Assembly (NCBI RefSeq): GCF_040549485.1
Contig: NZ_JBEPTK010000002.1
Span: forward strand, 372,001 to 436,000
DNA: 64,000 bases
From: Constrictibacter sp. MBR-5
Lineage (GTDB): Bacteria; Pseudomonadota; Alphaproteobacteria; JAJUGE01
Reading direction: 5' to 3'
Shown here: in pieces, positions 48,133 through 57,455 of the stretch
Layout: every line of letters starts with the position of its first letter
Position numbering within the stretch: the first letter of the stretch is position 1
Position numbers and translations under genes: made by a program
Notes under the pieces: generated by a model
What the model saw: only the letters and a program-made list of their open reading frames with translations
The model's database searches: none
Told to the model about the DNA's origin: nothing

Positions 48133-49731
48133 CTACTTGTCGAGCCACACGTTCTCGTAGCGATAGCCATTGTACGAGCTGTTCGCCATCGTGGTCAGAT
48201 TCTTGACGTAGGGCTGCCAGCAGGTGGCCGCCTTGGCGTGGAAGATGACCGGTCGTGCCGCATCTTCCTGCAGCTTCTTGTCGATCTCCCAGACGAGCTG
48301 CTTGCGCTTCTCGACGTCGGATTCCATCGACTGCTCGTCGAATTTCTTCTCGAGCTCCGGGTTGCAGTATTTCGTGTAGTTCCGCTCGGACTCGCAGGCG
48401 AAGTTTTCGTAGAAGGTGACGTCGGGGTCGTCGACGCCGATGCCGGTCAGGTTCATGCCGACGGCATAGTCCTTCCGCGCGACCTTGGCATGCCAGAGGC
48501 TGGTTTCGACCACCTCCAGTTCGCCGTCGATGAAGATGTCACTGAGCTGGTCGATCAGGATGACGGCCGGATCGCGATAGATCGCGATATTGCGCGTCGA
48601 GACCTTCACCGGCAGCCGCTTGTCGGGACCGTACCCGGCCTCCTTCATCAGCTTGCGCGCTTCCTCCCGGTTCTTCTCGATCTCCGGACCATAGCCGACC
48701 ACCGTCTTGAGGACGTTCTCGGGCATGCCCCAGACCCCGTCGGGCGGCGGCAGCATGATTCCGCCGATGTCGTCCTGGCCTTCGCTCAGGATGTCGACGA
48801 ACGCCTGGCGGTCGAGCGCCAGCATCATCGCGCGCCGGACCCGCTCGTCGTCGAACGGCGCCTGCTCGCGGTTCACGATCAGGTTGCGATTGACGTTGGT
48901 CGACCGCAGCTCGCAGATCGCGTTCGGCGCCTGCGCCTTGACGTCTTTCAGCATCGGAATGGAGATGTCGACCGGATATGTCATGTCGAAGTCGCCGGCG
49001 ATGAAGGCCAGCATCCGCGTCGATCGGTTCCGGATGATGTTGAACTCGATCCCGTCGAGGTAGGGCTTTCCCTTTTCCCAATAGTCCTCGTTCTTCGTCA
49101 GCTTGATGTATTCGTTCTGCCTGAACTGGGAGAACTTGAACGGGCCGGTGCCGATCGGCTTCGTCCGCATCTCCGCCGGGGTGACGTGGCACGGGTAGAC
49201 CGGCGAATATCCCGAAGCCAAGAGCGCGAGGAATGCGGGCTGCCGCCGGCCCAGGTTGAAGGTCACCTCGTAGTCGCCGTTCGTCGTGACCTCGTTCAGG
49301 TTGTGGTACCAGACGCGGCGCGGATTCTTGCGGAACTTCTGCTCGCTCTTCCCCTGCAGCATGTCCCAGGTGCATTTCACGTCGGCGGACGTGAAGGGCT
49401 TGCCGTCGTGCCACTTCACCCCTTCGCGCAGCTTGAACGTCAGCTTCGTTCCGTCCTCGCTCCACGACCAGCTCTTGCCCAGGTCGGGCACGATCGTGTC
49501 GAGGCTGTTCACCGGCTTCGACTGGTCGAAGATGACCAGGTTGTTCATGACGCTCATGATCGGGATGACGGTGGAGTTCGTTGCCTCCTCGTGGATCGAC
49601 ATCGAGGGCGGCGAGTCACGGTGGTAGATCTTGAAGATCCCCCCGGCCTTCTGTGCCATCGCGGGCTGCGCGAGGCAGGCTATGGCCAATGTCGATCCGA
49701 CAAAGGCCAAGTATCTGGTACCTCTTGTCAT
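48133..49731 (-). CDS. ABC transporter substrate-binding protein (peptide/nickel family 5)
   Basis: The product (532 aa) is a periplasmic receptor for an oligopeptide- or opine-type ABC importer. The signal peptide ends at AMAQ, near residue 26. Family marks are the LTFKLREGVKWHDGKPFTSADV block near residue 95, GTGPFKFSQF near 197, and RRAMMLALDRQAFVDIL near 305. The permease and ATPase genes that normally follow are absent: an alpha/beta hydrolase gene lies upstream and a hypothetical gene is convergent downstream. It is therefore an orphan receptor, or its partners are elsewhere. Confidence 0.92.
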   Translation of the reverse strand: MTRGTRYLAFVGSTLAIACLAQPAMAQKAGGIFKIYHRDSPPSMSIHEEATNSTVIPIMSVMNNLVIFDQSKPVNSLDTIVPDLGKSWSWSEDGTKLTFKLREGVKWHDGKPFTSADVKCTWDMLQGKSEQKFRKNPRRVWYHNLNEVTTNGDYEVTFNLGRRQPAFLALLASGYSPVYPCHVTPAEMRTKPIGTGPFKFSQFRQNEYIKLTKNEDYWEKGKPYLDGIEFNIIRNRSTRMLAFIAGDFDMTYPVDISIPMLKDVKAQAPNAICELRSTNVNRNLIVNREQAPFDDERVRRAMMLALDRQAFVDILSEGQDDIGGIMLPPPDGVWGMPENVLKTVVGYGPEIEKNREEARKLMKEAGYGPDKRLPVKVSTRNIAIYRDPAVILIDQLSDIFIDGELEVVETSLWHAKVARKDYAVGMNLTGIGVDDPDVTFYENFACESERNYTKYCNPELEKKFDEQSMESDVEKRKQLVWEIDKKLQEDAARPVIFHAKAATCWQPYVKNLTTMANSSYNGYRYENVWLDK

Positions 49732-50038
49732 GAAGCTTATCCTCCCACGGATTCTTGCTTTCGAGGTGATTCACCCGCACAGGCGCAACGCGCGGCGGTG
49801 ATCAAACCCTCGATATTGGCGGACCTTCTCGCTTAAGGACGAGTATTGCCGCTCGCCGATCATGTTGACGGTCACGACTGCGACGGTCAACGCCAAATTC
49901 TCGCCGCAATCCAGCCGCGAGCCGCGGTCGTCACGGCGCGACTGCTCATGCCGAACGCATGACTTCGATACGTCTGGACAAATGGCGCGCTGCCGCGCGG
50001 GGCCGAGCAGGTGGGCGGGGACGCGGATCCGCCGCCGA
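49732..50038. promoter_or_regulatory. Control region upstream of the orphan receptor gene
   Basis: This 307-base gap follows the alpha/beta hydrolase stop on the same strand and must hold the receptor promoter. It contains an imperfect inverted repeat, GTTGAC (49864-49869) and GTCAAC (49886-49891), each continuing inwards for four more bases with one mismatch. Two GATTC sites (GANTC, the CcrM target) lie near 49755 and 49772. Nothing else was recognised. Confidence 0.4.
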
Positions 50039-52057
50039 TCAGCCCTTCAGCGAAAGCTCGTGCCGCGGCCGGCCCCAGTTGCGCGCCGCCGCCTCGACCC
50101 GCGGCAGATCCTCCTCGAGCATCAACCCGTCGGCCACCAGCCGCCGGGCAGCTTTGACGATGGCCGCGATGTAGCCGGCGGCATCGCCGTATCGGCCGAT
50201 CACCGACGCACGGGGGTCGCCCGTCACCGCCTGTTCGCCGTCGGTGTCGGGGAAGGGGATGTAGCTGCCCGTGAACTCTTGCATCGCGCCGTGCCCGAGG
50301 CCGCGGGCGCGCAGGTTCCAGCCGGTGTAGGTGCCGAGCGGTGCCTGCACCATCGGCGCACGCACGCCGGGGATGTCGTTCCCGTCCGCGTCGACCGCCG
50401 GCACCATCACGGGATAGCCGTCGCGCGACACCATCTGCGGCGGCTCGCGCAGGATGCCCTGCTCGAAATCCGGGCCGAAATCCATCAGCGGCAGGCGGGC
50501 CGGTTCGGTCGGCTTCGCCACGCCCGGGATGTCGGGAAACCGGCTGCGCCAGGTCTCGGCATCCACCAGCGTGCCGTCGGCGCGCAGCGGCACCCGGCTG
50601 GCCGGCGGGGCCGTGCCGTCGGTCGCCCACCGGTCCATCGCGTCCAGCATCGCGCGGAAGAACATCGACGTGGAGACGGTGTTGTTGAGGTTCTGGCAGA
50701 CGCCGCGGGCCGGCGGCTTCGAATTCGGGTCGGCGAAGTGTTGCGAACTCGCCCACAGGAAGACGCGCACCCCCTCGGGCTGGGGCAGATCATTGCCGCG
50801 CGTGTCGGTGTGCACCAGCGAACCGCGCCGCTGCCAGTATTCGGTCGCCGTCTGGGTGTGGATGACGAGCGGGTCGGTCGCCGGCCGCTTCAGGATCGCG
50901 TCCGTTCTGCCGGTCAGGTGGTCCGTCGTCTTCGCGTAGGAGAAGGGGAAGCGGTCGGCGCAGTTGAAATGGTCCTCGTACTGCTGGCCGGCCGGGTTCA
51001 CGCCGTTGGCGAAACGATGGTTGAGCCACATCCGCCCGGCGCCCGAAACGTGCGGCAGCACGCCGTCCAGCACGCGCCGTCCCTGGGCGTCGGCGTTGAA
51101 GCCCAGATAGGTAAAGTCGCGGATGGCGCGTCCGGTCTGGGAGCGGCCCCAGCCATAGGCCTTCTCGATCGTGCCGACGGGGTTGGCCTGTCCCGCGTCG
51201 TCCTCGCCGCGATACTTCAGGAAGCTGACCAGATCTCGCACCACGACGTGGCCCAGCCCCATGACCAGCGGTTCGCGGCCGATATAGACGATCTCGTAGA
51301 TCCAGCCCGGCTCGAACCCGTCCTTGATGTAGAGGTGGGTGTCCGACGGGATCAGCGCCTGTTCGGCGCCCTGCATGTCGAGGCCCACGCCGCTCTCGAC
51401 GCGCGCGAAGGCCCAAGCGTCGGACGGCAGGCGCTCGGGCTTGTCGTAAGGGTAGCGCCGGCGCGTCAGCAGCGCCTCGCGCGTGTCCAGCGACACGGTC
51501 GGGTGGCTGCGTGTCGAAACGCGCCCGCTCAGCGGCATGCTCTTCACGCCGGGGCCGTTGGCGATGAACTCCGTGCGGACCTGCCCCGTGACCGGTCCGT
51601 CGGCTTCCCGCGCCACAGGCAGGTCGAGGATCATCCGGCCGCTGCCGGGCAGCAGGTCGCCCTGCCATGCGGCGTGGACGACGGTATAGCCGCGGCGGAA
51701 GAAGAAGCCGTTGCCGGCATGCGCGGCCGTGCGGATCTCGTTCGACGCCGGCGCGTCGCAGAAGAACTGGACCGCCCGATTGTTGCCGCGGTTGCCCCAG
51801 TCGAAGAAGACCCGCCGGTTGCCGCGCGCCGGGTCGACGGGCTTCAGGATCAGCAGGTCCGAGGCGAACTCGACCAGCCCGTCGGCATTGCGCGGCGCCT
51901 TGCCGATGTCGACGATGCCGGCCTGCGCCGGCGCCTCCGGATCGACCGCGAAATGCGCGCGGCCCCACAGCCGTTCGTAGGGTCCGACGTCGCCGAACGC
52001 CATACCGTCGGCGAAGGGGGCGCGTTCGGCGATGCGCAGTTCGATCCGGTTGGTCAT
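50039..52057 (-). CDS. Large alpha/beta hydrolase domain protein
   Basis: The product (672 aa) fits the uncharacterised large alpha/beta hydrolase family (Abhydrolase_10-like). The nucleophile elbow is probably YGWGRSQTGRAIR near residue 301, preceded by a long N-terminal beta-rich region (RVFFDWGNRGNNRAVQFF near residue 82). No signal peptide is seen. Such proteins are often found in catabolic clusters for esters or lactones; no substrate can be named. It ends 17 bases before an SDR gene on the same strand, and the order hydrolase-SDR-SDR suggests one degradative unit. Confidence 0.8.
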   Translation of the reverse strand: MTNRIELRIAERAPFADGMAFGDVGPYERLWGRAHFAVDPEAPAQAGIVDIGKAPRNADGLVEFASDLLILKPVDPARGNRRVFFDWGNRGNNRAVQFFCDAPASNEIRTAAHAGNGFFFRRGYTVVHAAWQGDLLPGSGRMILDLPVAREADGPVTGQVRTEFIANGPGVKSMPLSGRVSTRSHPTVSLDTREALLTRRRYPYDKPERLPSDAWAFARVESGVGLDMQGAEQALIPSDTHLYIKDGFEPGWIYEIVYIGREPLVMGLGHVVVRDLVSFLKYRGEDDAGQANPVGTIEKAYGWGRSQTGRAIRDFTYLGFNADAQGRRVLDGVLPHVSGAGRMWLNHRFANGVNPAGQQYEDHFNCADRFPFSYAKTTDHLTGRTDAILKRPATDPLVIHTQTATEYWQRRGSLVHTDTRGNDLPQPEGVRVFLWASSQHFADPNSKPPARGVCQNLNNTVSTSMFFRAMLDAMDRWATDGTAPPASRVPLRADGTLVDAETWRSRFPDIPGVAKPTEPARLPLMDFGPDFEQGILREPPQMVSRDGYPVMVPAVDADGNDIPGVRAPMVQAPLGTYTGWNLRARGLGHGAMQEFTGSYIPFPDTDGEQAVTGDPRASVIGRYGDAAGYIAAIVKAARRLVADGLMLEEDLPRVEAAARNWGRPRHELSLKG

Positions 52058-52073
52058 CGTCCGCCTCTGTCTC

Positions 52074-52835
52074 CTAGAACTGCACCCGGCGCGTCATCGC
52101 GCCGTCGACGACCAGGTTGGCGCCGCTGACGAAGCCGGCGCGCGGGCTGCACAGGAAGACGACGGCGTTCGCGACCTCCTGCGGCGACCCCATCCGGCCC
52201 ATCGGGTTGGCGGCCAGCATCTTCTCGTAGAGGGCGGTGTCCTCGCGCTTGCGCCGGCCCCAGACGCCGTCGTCGAAATAGATCGTGCCAGGCGAAACGG
52301 TGTTCGCGCGGATGCCCTTCGGCGCCACCTCGTTGGCGAGGCCGCTGACGAAGTTGATGATCGCCGCCTTCACCGCGCCGTAGGGGCGGGGACCCTGCGC
52401 GGTCTCGACGCCGGCGGTGGACGCGATGAAGACGATCGACCCCTGGCCCGAGGCCTCCAGCAGCGGAACGGCCGTCTCGATGCCCATCGCGGTGCTGAGG
52501 ATGTCGAGGTCGAACCCGGCCTTCCAGCCCTCGACGGTGCGCGCGCTGTTCATCGCGCTGACGTTGGAGACGAAGGCGTCGAGCCCGCCGAGCTGGCCGG
52601 CCGCCGCCTTGATCCAGTCCATGTAGGCCTGCACGTCGGCGACGTCGATCGCCGTGCCGTAGGCCTTCACGCCCTTCGCCTCCAGAGCCTTCGCGGTCGC
52701 CGCGACCTGCTCGGGGTTGCGCGCGCAGAAGGCGACGTCGGCGCCTTCGTCGGCGAACTGCTCGGCGATGGCGCGGCCGATGCCGCGCGTGCCGCCGGTG
52801 ACGATCGCCTTCTTGCCCTTCAGTCCCAGATCCAT
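52074..52835 (-). CDS. Short-chain dehydrogenase/reductase
   Basis: The product (253 aa) is a classical SDR: NAD(P)-binding VTGGTRGIGRAIAEQFA, the catalytic Ser in IVFIASTAGVE, and Tyr-x3-Lys in PYGAVKAA. The C-terminal GFVSGANLVVDGA is also typical. The ATG at 52835 fits the family N-terminus (MDLGLKGKKAIVTGG). It lies between the other SDR gene and the hydrolase gene on the same strand. The substrate is a secondary alcohol or ketone, otherwise unknown. Confidence 0.92.
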   Translation of the reverse strand: MDLGLKGKKAIVTGGTRGIGRAIAEQFADEGADVAFCARNPEQVAATAKALEAKGVKAYGTAIDVADVQAYMDWIKAAAGQLGGLDAFVSNVSAMNSARTVEGWKAGFDLDILSTAMGIETAVPLLEASGQGSIVFIASTAGVETAQGPRPYGAVKAAIINFVSGLANEVAPKGIRANTVSPGTIYFDDGVWGRRKREDTALYEKMLAANPMGRMGSPQEVANAVVFLCSPRAGFVSGANLVVDGAMTRRVQF

Positions 52836-52876
52836 CGTCCGTTCTCCCGTCCTTGGTTCGGCAGTCACTGATGCTT

Positions 52877-53677
52877 TCAGGCGCCGCTGATCTTCGCCGT
52901 GGCGCCGCCGTCGACCGGGAAGACGACACCGGTCACGAACGACGCCTCGTCCGAGGCGAGGTAGAGCGAGGCGTAGCCGATGTCCCAGCCGGTGCCCATG
53001 TGCCCCATGGGCACGCGTGCGCTGCGCTCGGCGGAGATCTGTTCGCGCGTCTTGCCCGTCGCACGGACGCGCGTATCGACGGCCATCGGCGTGTCGATCA
53101 GGCCCGGCAGGATGACATTGGCGCGAACGCCGTAGGGTGCGTTGTCGATCGCCAGCTGGCGGGTGAAGGCGATCATCGCCGACTTCGTCGCCTTGTAGGC
53201 CACCAGCGGGTAGTTGCCCACGGCGGCGACCGACGAGATGTTGACGACAGATCCCGACCTCTGCTCGCGCATGATCGGCACCGCATGCTTGCAGGCCAGC
53301 ATGGTGCCGAGCAGGTTGATCTGGGTGATGCGCAGGAACACGTCCGGGGTCAGGCTCTCCAGCGGCTGGTCGCCGCCCGCAATGCTGACGCCGACATTGT
53401 TGTGGAGCACGTGCAGGGCGCCCCAGCGCTTCACCGCGTCCTGGACCATGGCCATCAGGTCGGATTCGATCGTCACGTCCGCCTGGAAGGGCTCCGCCGT
53501 GCCGCCCTCGTTGCGGATCGCCTGCACCGTCTCGTCGGCCGAAGCCATCGCGCGGTCGACGACCAGCACCTTGGCGCCCTCGCGCGCGTAGAGCATCGCC
53601 GCCGCCCGGCCGTTGCCAACGCCCTGGCCGGGGCTCTGCCCGCCGCCGACGACCACCGCCACCTTGTTCTCGAGCCG
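52877..53677 (-). CDS. Short-chain dehydrogenase/reductase, atypical nucleotide motif
   Basis: The product (266 aa) has Ser in VVNISSVAAVG, Tyr-x3-Lys in VAYKATKSA, and GVVFPVDGGATAKI at the C-terminus. Its nucleotide motif reads VVVGGGQSPGQGVGNGRA rather than the usual TGxxxGIG, so the loop is longer. The ATG at 53677 is chosen for homology. It stands 41 bases before the second SDR, and the ArsR gene lies upstream on the same strand, so all four may be under one control. Confidence 0.9.
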   Translation of the reverse strand, partial: RLENKVAVVVGGGQSPGQGVGNGRAAAMLYAREGAKVLVVDRAMASADETVQAIRNEGGTAEPFQADVTIESDLMAMVQDAVKRWGALHVLHNNVGVSIAGGDQPLESLTPDVFLRITQINLLGTMLACKHAVPIMREQRSGSVVNISSVAAVGNYPLVAYKATKSAMIAFTRQLAIDNAPYGVRANVILPGLIDTPMAVDTRVRATGKTREQISAERSARVPMGHMGTGWDIGYASLYLASDEASFVTGVVFPVDGGATAKISGA

Positions 53678-53751
53678 CATCCGTCCCTCGTCCGTCTTTT
53701 CTTCGCCGGCGGGCATGGTCGTCCGCGGGCGGGACGGGTGCAAGGGGCGGC

Positions 53752-54084
53752 TCAGTCCGCGGGCGATCCCTCCGGCGCCGCGGCACCGGCGGCGGCCAGG
53801 ACGGCGGACAGCAGGCCGGGGAACCGTGCGTCCAACTCTTCGCGCCGCAGTGCGTTCATGTGGGCGGTGCCGTCGTTGCGCGTGCGGATGACGCCGCTGT
53901 CGCGCAGGACCCGGAAGTGATGCGACATGCTCGACTTGGCGCGGCCGCAGTCGATCGCGTTGCAGCTGCATTCGCCTTCGCGCGCGATCTGCCGGACGAT
54001 TTCCAGCCGGACGGGGTCGCTGAGGGCGTGCAGCACATGCTCGACGCTGACGTCGCGGAGGTGGGGATGCTTGAGGGCGCGCAT
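53752..54084 (-). CDS. ArsR family transcriptional regulator
   Basis: The product (110 aa) is a small winged helix protein: LHALSDPVRLEIVRQIA, then KSSMSHHFRVLRDSGVI as the recognition helix region. Cys39, Cys41 and Cys46 cluster in ECSCNAIDCG, which could sense a metal, thiol or redox change. It precedes the two SDR genes and is divergent from the aldo-keto reductase gene, with an inverted repeat between them. It likely represses both sides. Confidence 0.9.
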   Translation of the reverse strand: MRALKHPHLRDVSVEHVLHALSDPVRLEIVRQIAREGECSCNAIDCGRAKSSMSHHFRVLRDSGVIRTRNDGTAHMNALRREELDARFPGLLSAVLAAAGAAAPEGSPAD

Positions 54085-54121
54085 GTCCGCACTTTACCAC
54101 GCGGAGATTCGGCTTGCTATT

Positions 54122-54139
54122 GTTCGTTAAATACCGAAC
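54122..54139. promoter_or_regulatory. Candidate ArsR operator
   Basis: GTTCG (54122-54126) and CGAAC (54135-54139) flank an AT-rich centre in the 158-base divergent spacer between the ArsR gene and the aldo-keto reductase gene. The position fits an operator serving both. Confidence 0.5.
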
Positions 54140-54242
54140 TATCGAATAAGAGGCCGGCCGCGGAGATGGTGCGGCCGGGAGGAGTCTCGCCGGGTGTCCG
54201 GGCGCAACCGTCCGCAGCGACCTTCTGCAGAGGAATGTCACG

Positions 54243-55265
54243 ATGGAATACCGCACACTCGGCGGCACGGGTCTGAAGATCCCTGCGCTGATCCTCGGCA
54301 CCGCCACTTTCGGCGGCGGGAACGAGTTCTTCAAGAAATGGGGCGACACGGACGTGAAGGAGGCCACGGCGCTCGTCGACGTGGCGCTCGAAGCCGGCTC
54401 GAACATGTTCGACACGGCCGACGTCTATTCGCGCGGCCTGTCGGAGGAGATCCTCGGCAAGGCGATCGCGGGGCGCCGCGACGACGTGCTGATCGCGACC
54501 AAGGTCGGCATCCCGATGGGCGAGGGGCCGAACGATGCCGGCACCTCGCGCGACCGGATCGTCCGCGGCGCCGAAGCGAGTCTGAAGCGGCTCGGCACCG
54601 ACCGCATCGACCTCTACCAGCTGCACGCCTTCGACGCGCTGACGCCGGTCGAGGAGATGCTGCAGGCGATGGACGTGTTGATCCGCTCCGGCAAGGTCCG
54701 CTATTTCGGCGTCTCGAACTATTCGGGCTGGCACCTGATGAAGATGCTGGCGGCGGCCGATCGCTACGGCCTGCCGAAGCCGGCGATCCATCAGGCCTAC
54801 TATTCGCTCGCCGTGCGCGATTTCGAGTGGGAGCTGATGCCGCTCGGCCTCGACCAGAACGTCGGGACGCTGGTCTGGAGCCCGCTGTCCGGCGCCAAGC
54901 TGAGCGGCAAGATCGGCCGCAACAAGCGCCCGCCCGAGGGCAGCCGTGCCGCCACCGACGCCAGCTGGGACGTCCCGGAGGACCGTCTGTTCGCGATCAC
55001 CGACGTGCTCGAAGCCGTCTCGGCCGAGACCGGTCGCTCGATCCCGCAGGTGTCGCTCGCCTGGCTCCTGGCACGGCCGACGGTGTCCGGCCTGATCATC
55101 GGTGCCCGCAACGCCGACCAGCTCCGCGACAATCTCGCGGCGGCCGACCTGAAGCTGACGCCGGAGCAGACCGCCCGCCTCGACGCGGCGAGCGCGGTGA
55201 CGCCGGCCTATCCCTACTGGCACCAGCAGCAGTCGGTGCCGATGCGGATCCCGCTGCCGGTCTGA
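54243..55265 (+). CDS. Aldo/keto reductase
   Basis: The product (340 aa) is an NADPH-dependent carbonyl reductase with the TIM-barrel fold. Catalytic-tetrad regions are FDTADVYS (Asp, Tyr), IATKVG (Lys) and LYQLHAFD (His). The cofactor-binding end reads VSGLIIGARNADQLRDNL. The start MEYRTLGGTGLKIPALILGT is the usual one, with GAGGAATGTC upstream. It faces the ArsR gene and converges on a CMD gene, 24 bases away. Confidence 0.94.
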   Translation: MEYRTLGGTGLKIPALILGTATFGGGNEFFKKWGDTDVKEATALVDVALEAGSNMFDTADVYSRGLSEEILGKAIAGRRDDVLIATKVGIPMGEGPNDAGTSRDRIVRGAEASLKRLGTDRIDLYQLHAFDALTPVEEMLQAMDVLIRSGKVRYFGVSNYSGWHLMKMLAAADRYGLPKPAIHQAYYSLAVRDFEWELMPLGLDQNVGTLVWSPLSGAKLSGKIGRNKRPPEGSRAATDASWDVPEDRLFAITDVLEAVSAETGRSIPQVSLAWLLARPTVSGLIIGARNADQLRDNLAAADLKLTPEQTARLDAASAVTPAYPYWHQQQSVPMRIPLPV

Positions 55266-55289
55266 ACGGCAGCGGTCGGCGCGCCGGCG

Positions 55290-55838
55290 CTATTTCGGGA
55301 ACGGGAAGGCGTCGAGATACGGCTGATAGTCGGGCTCGACGTCGATCCCCAGCGTGTTCAGCACGCGCACCACGGCGCAGTAGAAGCCGATCACCAGGGT
55401 GAGTTCGACCATCAGTTCCTCGCCGAGCTCCGCCTTCAGTTCGGCGAAGGTCGCCTCCTTCATGCCGGGGCCCTCGGCCATCTCGCGCGCGGCGTGCAGC
55501 ACCGCCCTGTCGAGCGCGGGAAGGCCGCTGTCCTTGCCGTCCGTCTCGGCGATGATCGCGCGGACGTCGTCGTCGGTGACGCCGAAATCCCTGCCGATCT
55601 TGACGTGGTGGCTCCACTCGTAGTCGCTGCGCGCCAGCCAGCCGACCTGCAGGATCGCCATCTCGCGCAGCCGCGGGTCGAGCTTCGCCTTGAAGCGGAT
55701 CCACTGGCCGAGGCCGGAGAAGGCGCGGGTCCCGCCGACGCTGTTGGACAGGGCGCGGTGCAGGTTGATCCGCCGCTTCAGGATCTCGCGGTCGGCTTCG
55801 GGCAGGTCTTCAGGGTCGTTGTAGCGGACGCGGGCCAT
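55290..55838 (-). CDS. Carboxymuconolactone decarboxylase family protein
   Basis: The product (182 aa) has the AhpD/CMD fold: REMAILQVGWLARSDYEWSHHVKIGRDFGV carries the conserved Glu-x2-His-His, and VIGFYCAVVRVLNTLG follows. The Cys pair of AhpD-type peroxidases is not present, so a peroxidase role is less likely. The ATG at 55838 has GGAGAG upstream; longer frames have no support. It lies between the aldo-keto reductase and acyl-CoA dehydrogenase genes. Confidence 0.88.
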   Translation of the reverse strand: MARVRYNDPEDLPEADREILKRRINLHRALSNSVGGTRAFSGLGQWIRFKAKLDPRLREMAILQVGWLARSDYEWSHHVKIGRDFGVTDDDVRAIIAETDGKDSGLPALDRAVLHAAREMAEGPGMKEATFAELKAELGEELMVELTLVIGFYCAVVRVLNTLGIDVEPDYQPYLDAFPFPK

Positions 55839-55976
55839 GCGGCTCTCCTGCGGGGGCATTTCCGGAGAGGATCGTGCGCCGGCCGCCACTCCCTGTCCAT
55901 GGCGGCTCGGTTGCCATGGGGGGCCGCCGGCGCTAAGTCCTGCGACAGTTCCTGCACATGCTTCGGAGTGAAACCC

Positions 55977-57170
55977 GTGACAGATTCCGCGTCGCCGGCC
56001 GGCCCGGTCACCATGCAGCTCGGCGAGACCTATCCGGAGATCCGCGAGTCGGTCCGCAAGCTCTGCGCCCAGTATCCGGGCGAATACTGGCGCGAGAAGG
56101 ATCGGGAGCGCGCCTATCCGACGGAATTCGTCAACGCGCTGACCGAGTCCGGCTTCCTCGCTGTGCTGATCCCGGAAGAGTATGGCGGCGCCGGGCTGCC
56201 GATCTCGGCGGGCTGCGCCATCCTGGAGGAGATCCACGCCGCCGGCTGCAACGGTGCGGCATGCCACGCCCAGATGTACACGATGGGCACCGTGCTGCGA
56301 CACGGCTCCGAGGAGCAGAAGCGGGAATACCTGCCGAAGATCGCCACCGGCGAACTGCGCCTGCAGGCGTTCGGCGTGACCGAGCCGACCAGCGGCACCG
56401 ACACGCTGTCGCTGCGCACGACGGCGGTGCGCGAGGGCGACGAATACGTCGTCAACGGACAGAAGGTGTGGACCTCGCGCGCGCTGCAGTCGGACCTGAT
56501 GCTGCTGCTCGCCCGCACGACGCCGAAGGACAAAGTGGCGAAGCGCACCGACGGCCTGTCGGTCTTCCTGGTCGACATGCGCAAGGTGCTGGGCAACGGC
56601 CTGGAGATCCGGCCGATCCGCGCGATGATCAACCACAACACCACCGAGGTGTTCTTCGACAACATGCGCATCCCGGCCTCCAGCCTGATCGGCGAGGAGG
56701 GGAAGGGCTTCCGCTACATTCTCGACGGCATGAACGCCGAGCGCATCCTGATCGCGCATGAGAGCCTGGGCGACTGCCGCTGGTTCATCGAGAAGTCCAG
56801 CAAGTACGCCTGCGAGCGCAACGTCTTCGGCCGCCCCATCGGACAGAACCAGGCGATCCAGTTCCCGATCGCGGAATCCTACGCCGCCAGCCAGGCTGCC
56901 GCGCTGATGGCGCGCAAGGCGGCGACGCTATCGGAGGAAAACCTGCCCTGCGGCGCCGAAGCCAACATGGCGAAGTACCTGGCGGCTGAGGCGGCCTGGA
57001 AGGCGGCCGACGTCTGCATGCAGACGTTCGGCGGCTTCGCCTATGCCGAGGAGTACGACGTCGAGCGCAAGTTCCGGGAGGCGCGGCTCTACCGGACGGC
57101 ACCGATCTCGTCGAACCTGATCCTGGGCTTCATCGGCGAGCACGTGCTCGGCATGCCGCGCTCCTACTGA
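55977..57170 (+). CDS. Acyl-CoA dehydrogenase family protein
   Basis: The product (397 aa) has FGVTEPTSGTDTLSLRT near residue 131, KVWTSRALQSDLMLLLART near 162, and FGGFAYAEEYDVERKFREARLYRTAPISSNLI at the end, where a Glu serves as base in the family. GTG at 55977 follows CGGAGTGAAACCC. It differs from the acyl-CoA dehydrogenase at 17.5 kb and is more like short- or branched-chain enzymes. It closes the catabolic segment; the betaine methyltransferase gene begins 285 bases later. Confidence 0.9.
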   Translation: MTDSASPAGPVTMQLGETYPEIRESVRKLCAQYPGEYWREKDRERAYPTEFVNALTESGFLAVLIPEEYGGAGLPISAGCAILEEIHAAGCNGAACHAQMYTMGTVLRHGSEEQKREYLPKIATGELRLQAFGVTEPTSGTDTLSLRTTAVREGDEYVVNGQKVWTSRALQSDLMLLLARTTPKDKVAKRTDGLSVFLVDMRKVLGNGLEIRPIRAMINHNTTEVFFDNMRIPASSLIGEEGKGFRYILDGMNAERILIAHESLGDCRWFIEKSSKYACERNVFGRPIGQNQAIQFPIAESYAASQAAALMARKAATLSEENLPCGAEANMAKYLAAEAAWKAADVCMQTFGGFAYAEEYDVERKFREARLYRTAPISSNLILGFIGEHVLGMPRSY

Positions 57171-57455
57171 GCGACTGCGGCTTACGGCGGGTGGCAACCC
57201 GATAGTCTACCCCAAACAAATATCATTTTGAAGGTTAAAAATAGAGCGTAAATCGCGTTTCCTCTGAGTCTGAAATCAAGCCGTATTGGCGGGTCGGGCG
57301 GCAGTCGCCTCCCCGGCCGCGCCGAGCGTGTGCGGCGTGCGCGATCGCTCCGGTCAAACTCCCGATGTCAACGGGATCATTGCGACCTCTCCGGGCCTCC
57401 ATCTCGTCTTGAGACGGCCGCGCGACGCATGCGTATTACCTGCGAGGGGACCTTC
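57171..57455. promoter_or_regulatory. AT-rich control region of the betaine methyltransferase gene
   Basis: A patch from about 57205 to 57290 (around AATATCATTTTGAAGG and TTAAAAATAG) is far richer in A and T than its surroundings and probably contains the promoter. No exact -35/-10 pair or osmotic regulator site could be fixed. The remaining 160 bases would form a long leader. Confidence 0.35.

Noticed and set aside
50039-52057. Frameshift or fusion in the 672-residue alpha/beta hydrolase
   Set aside because: The frame is continuous and protein-like throughout, and this large size is usual for the family.
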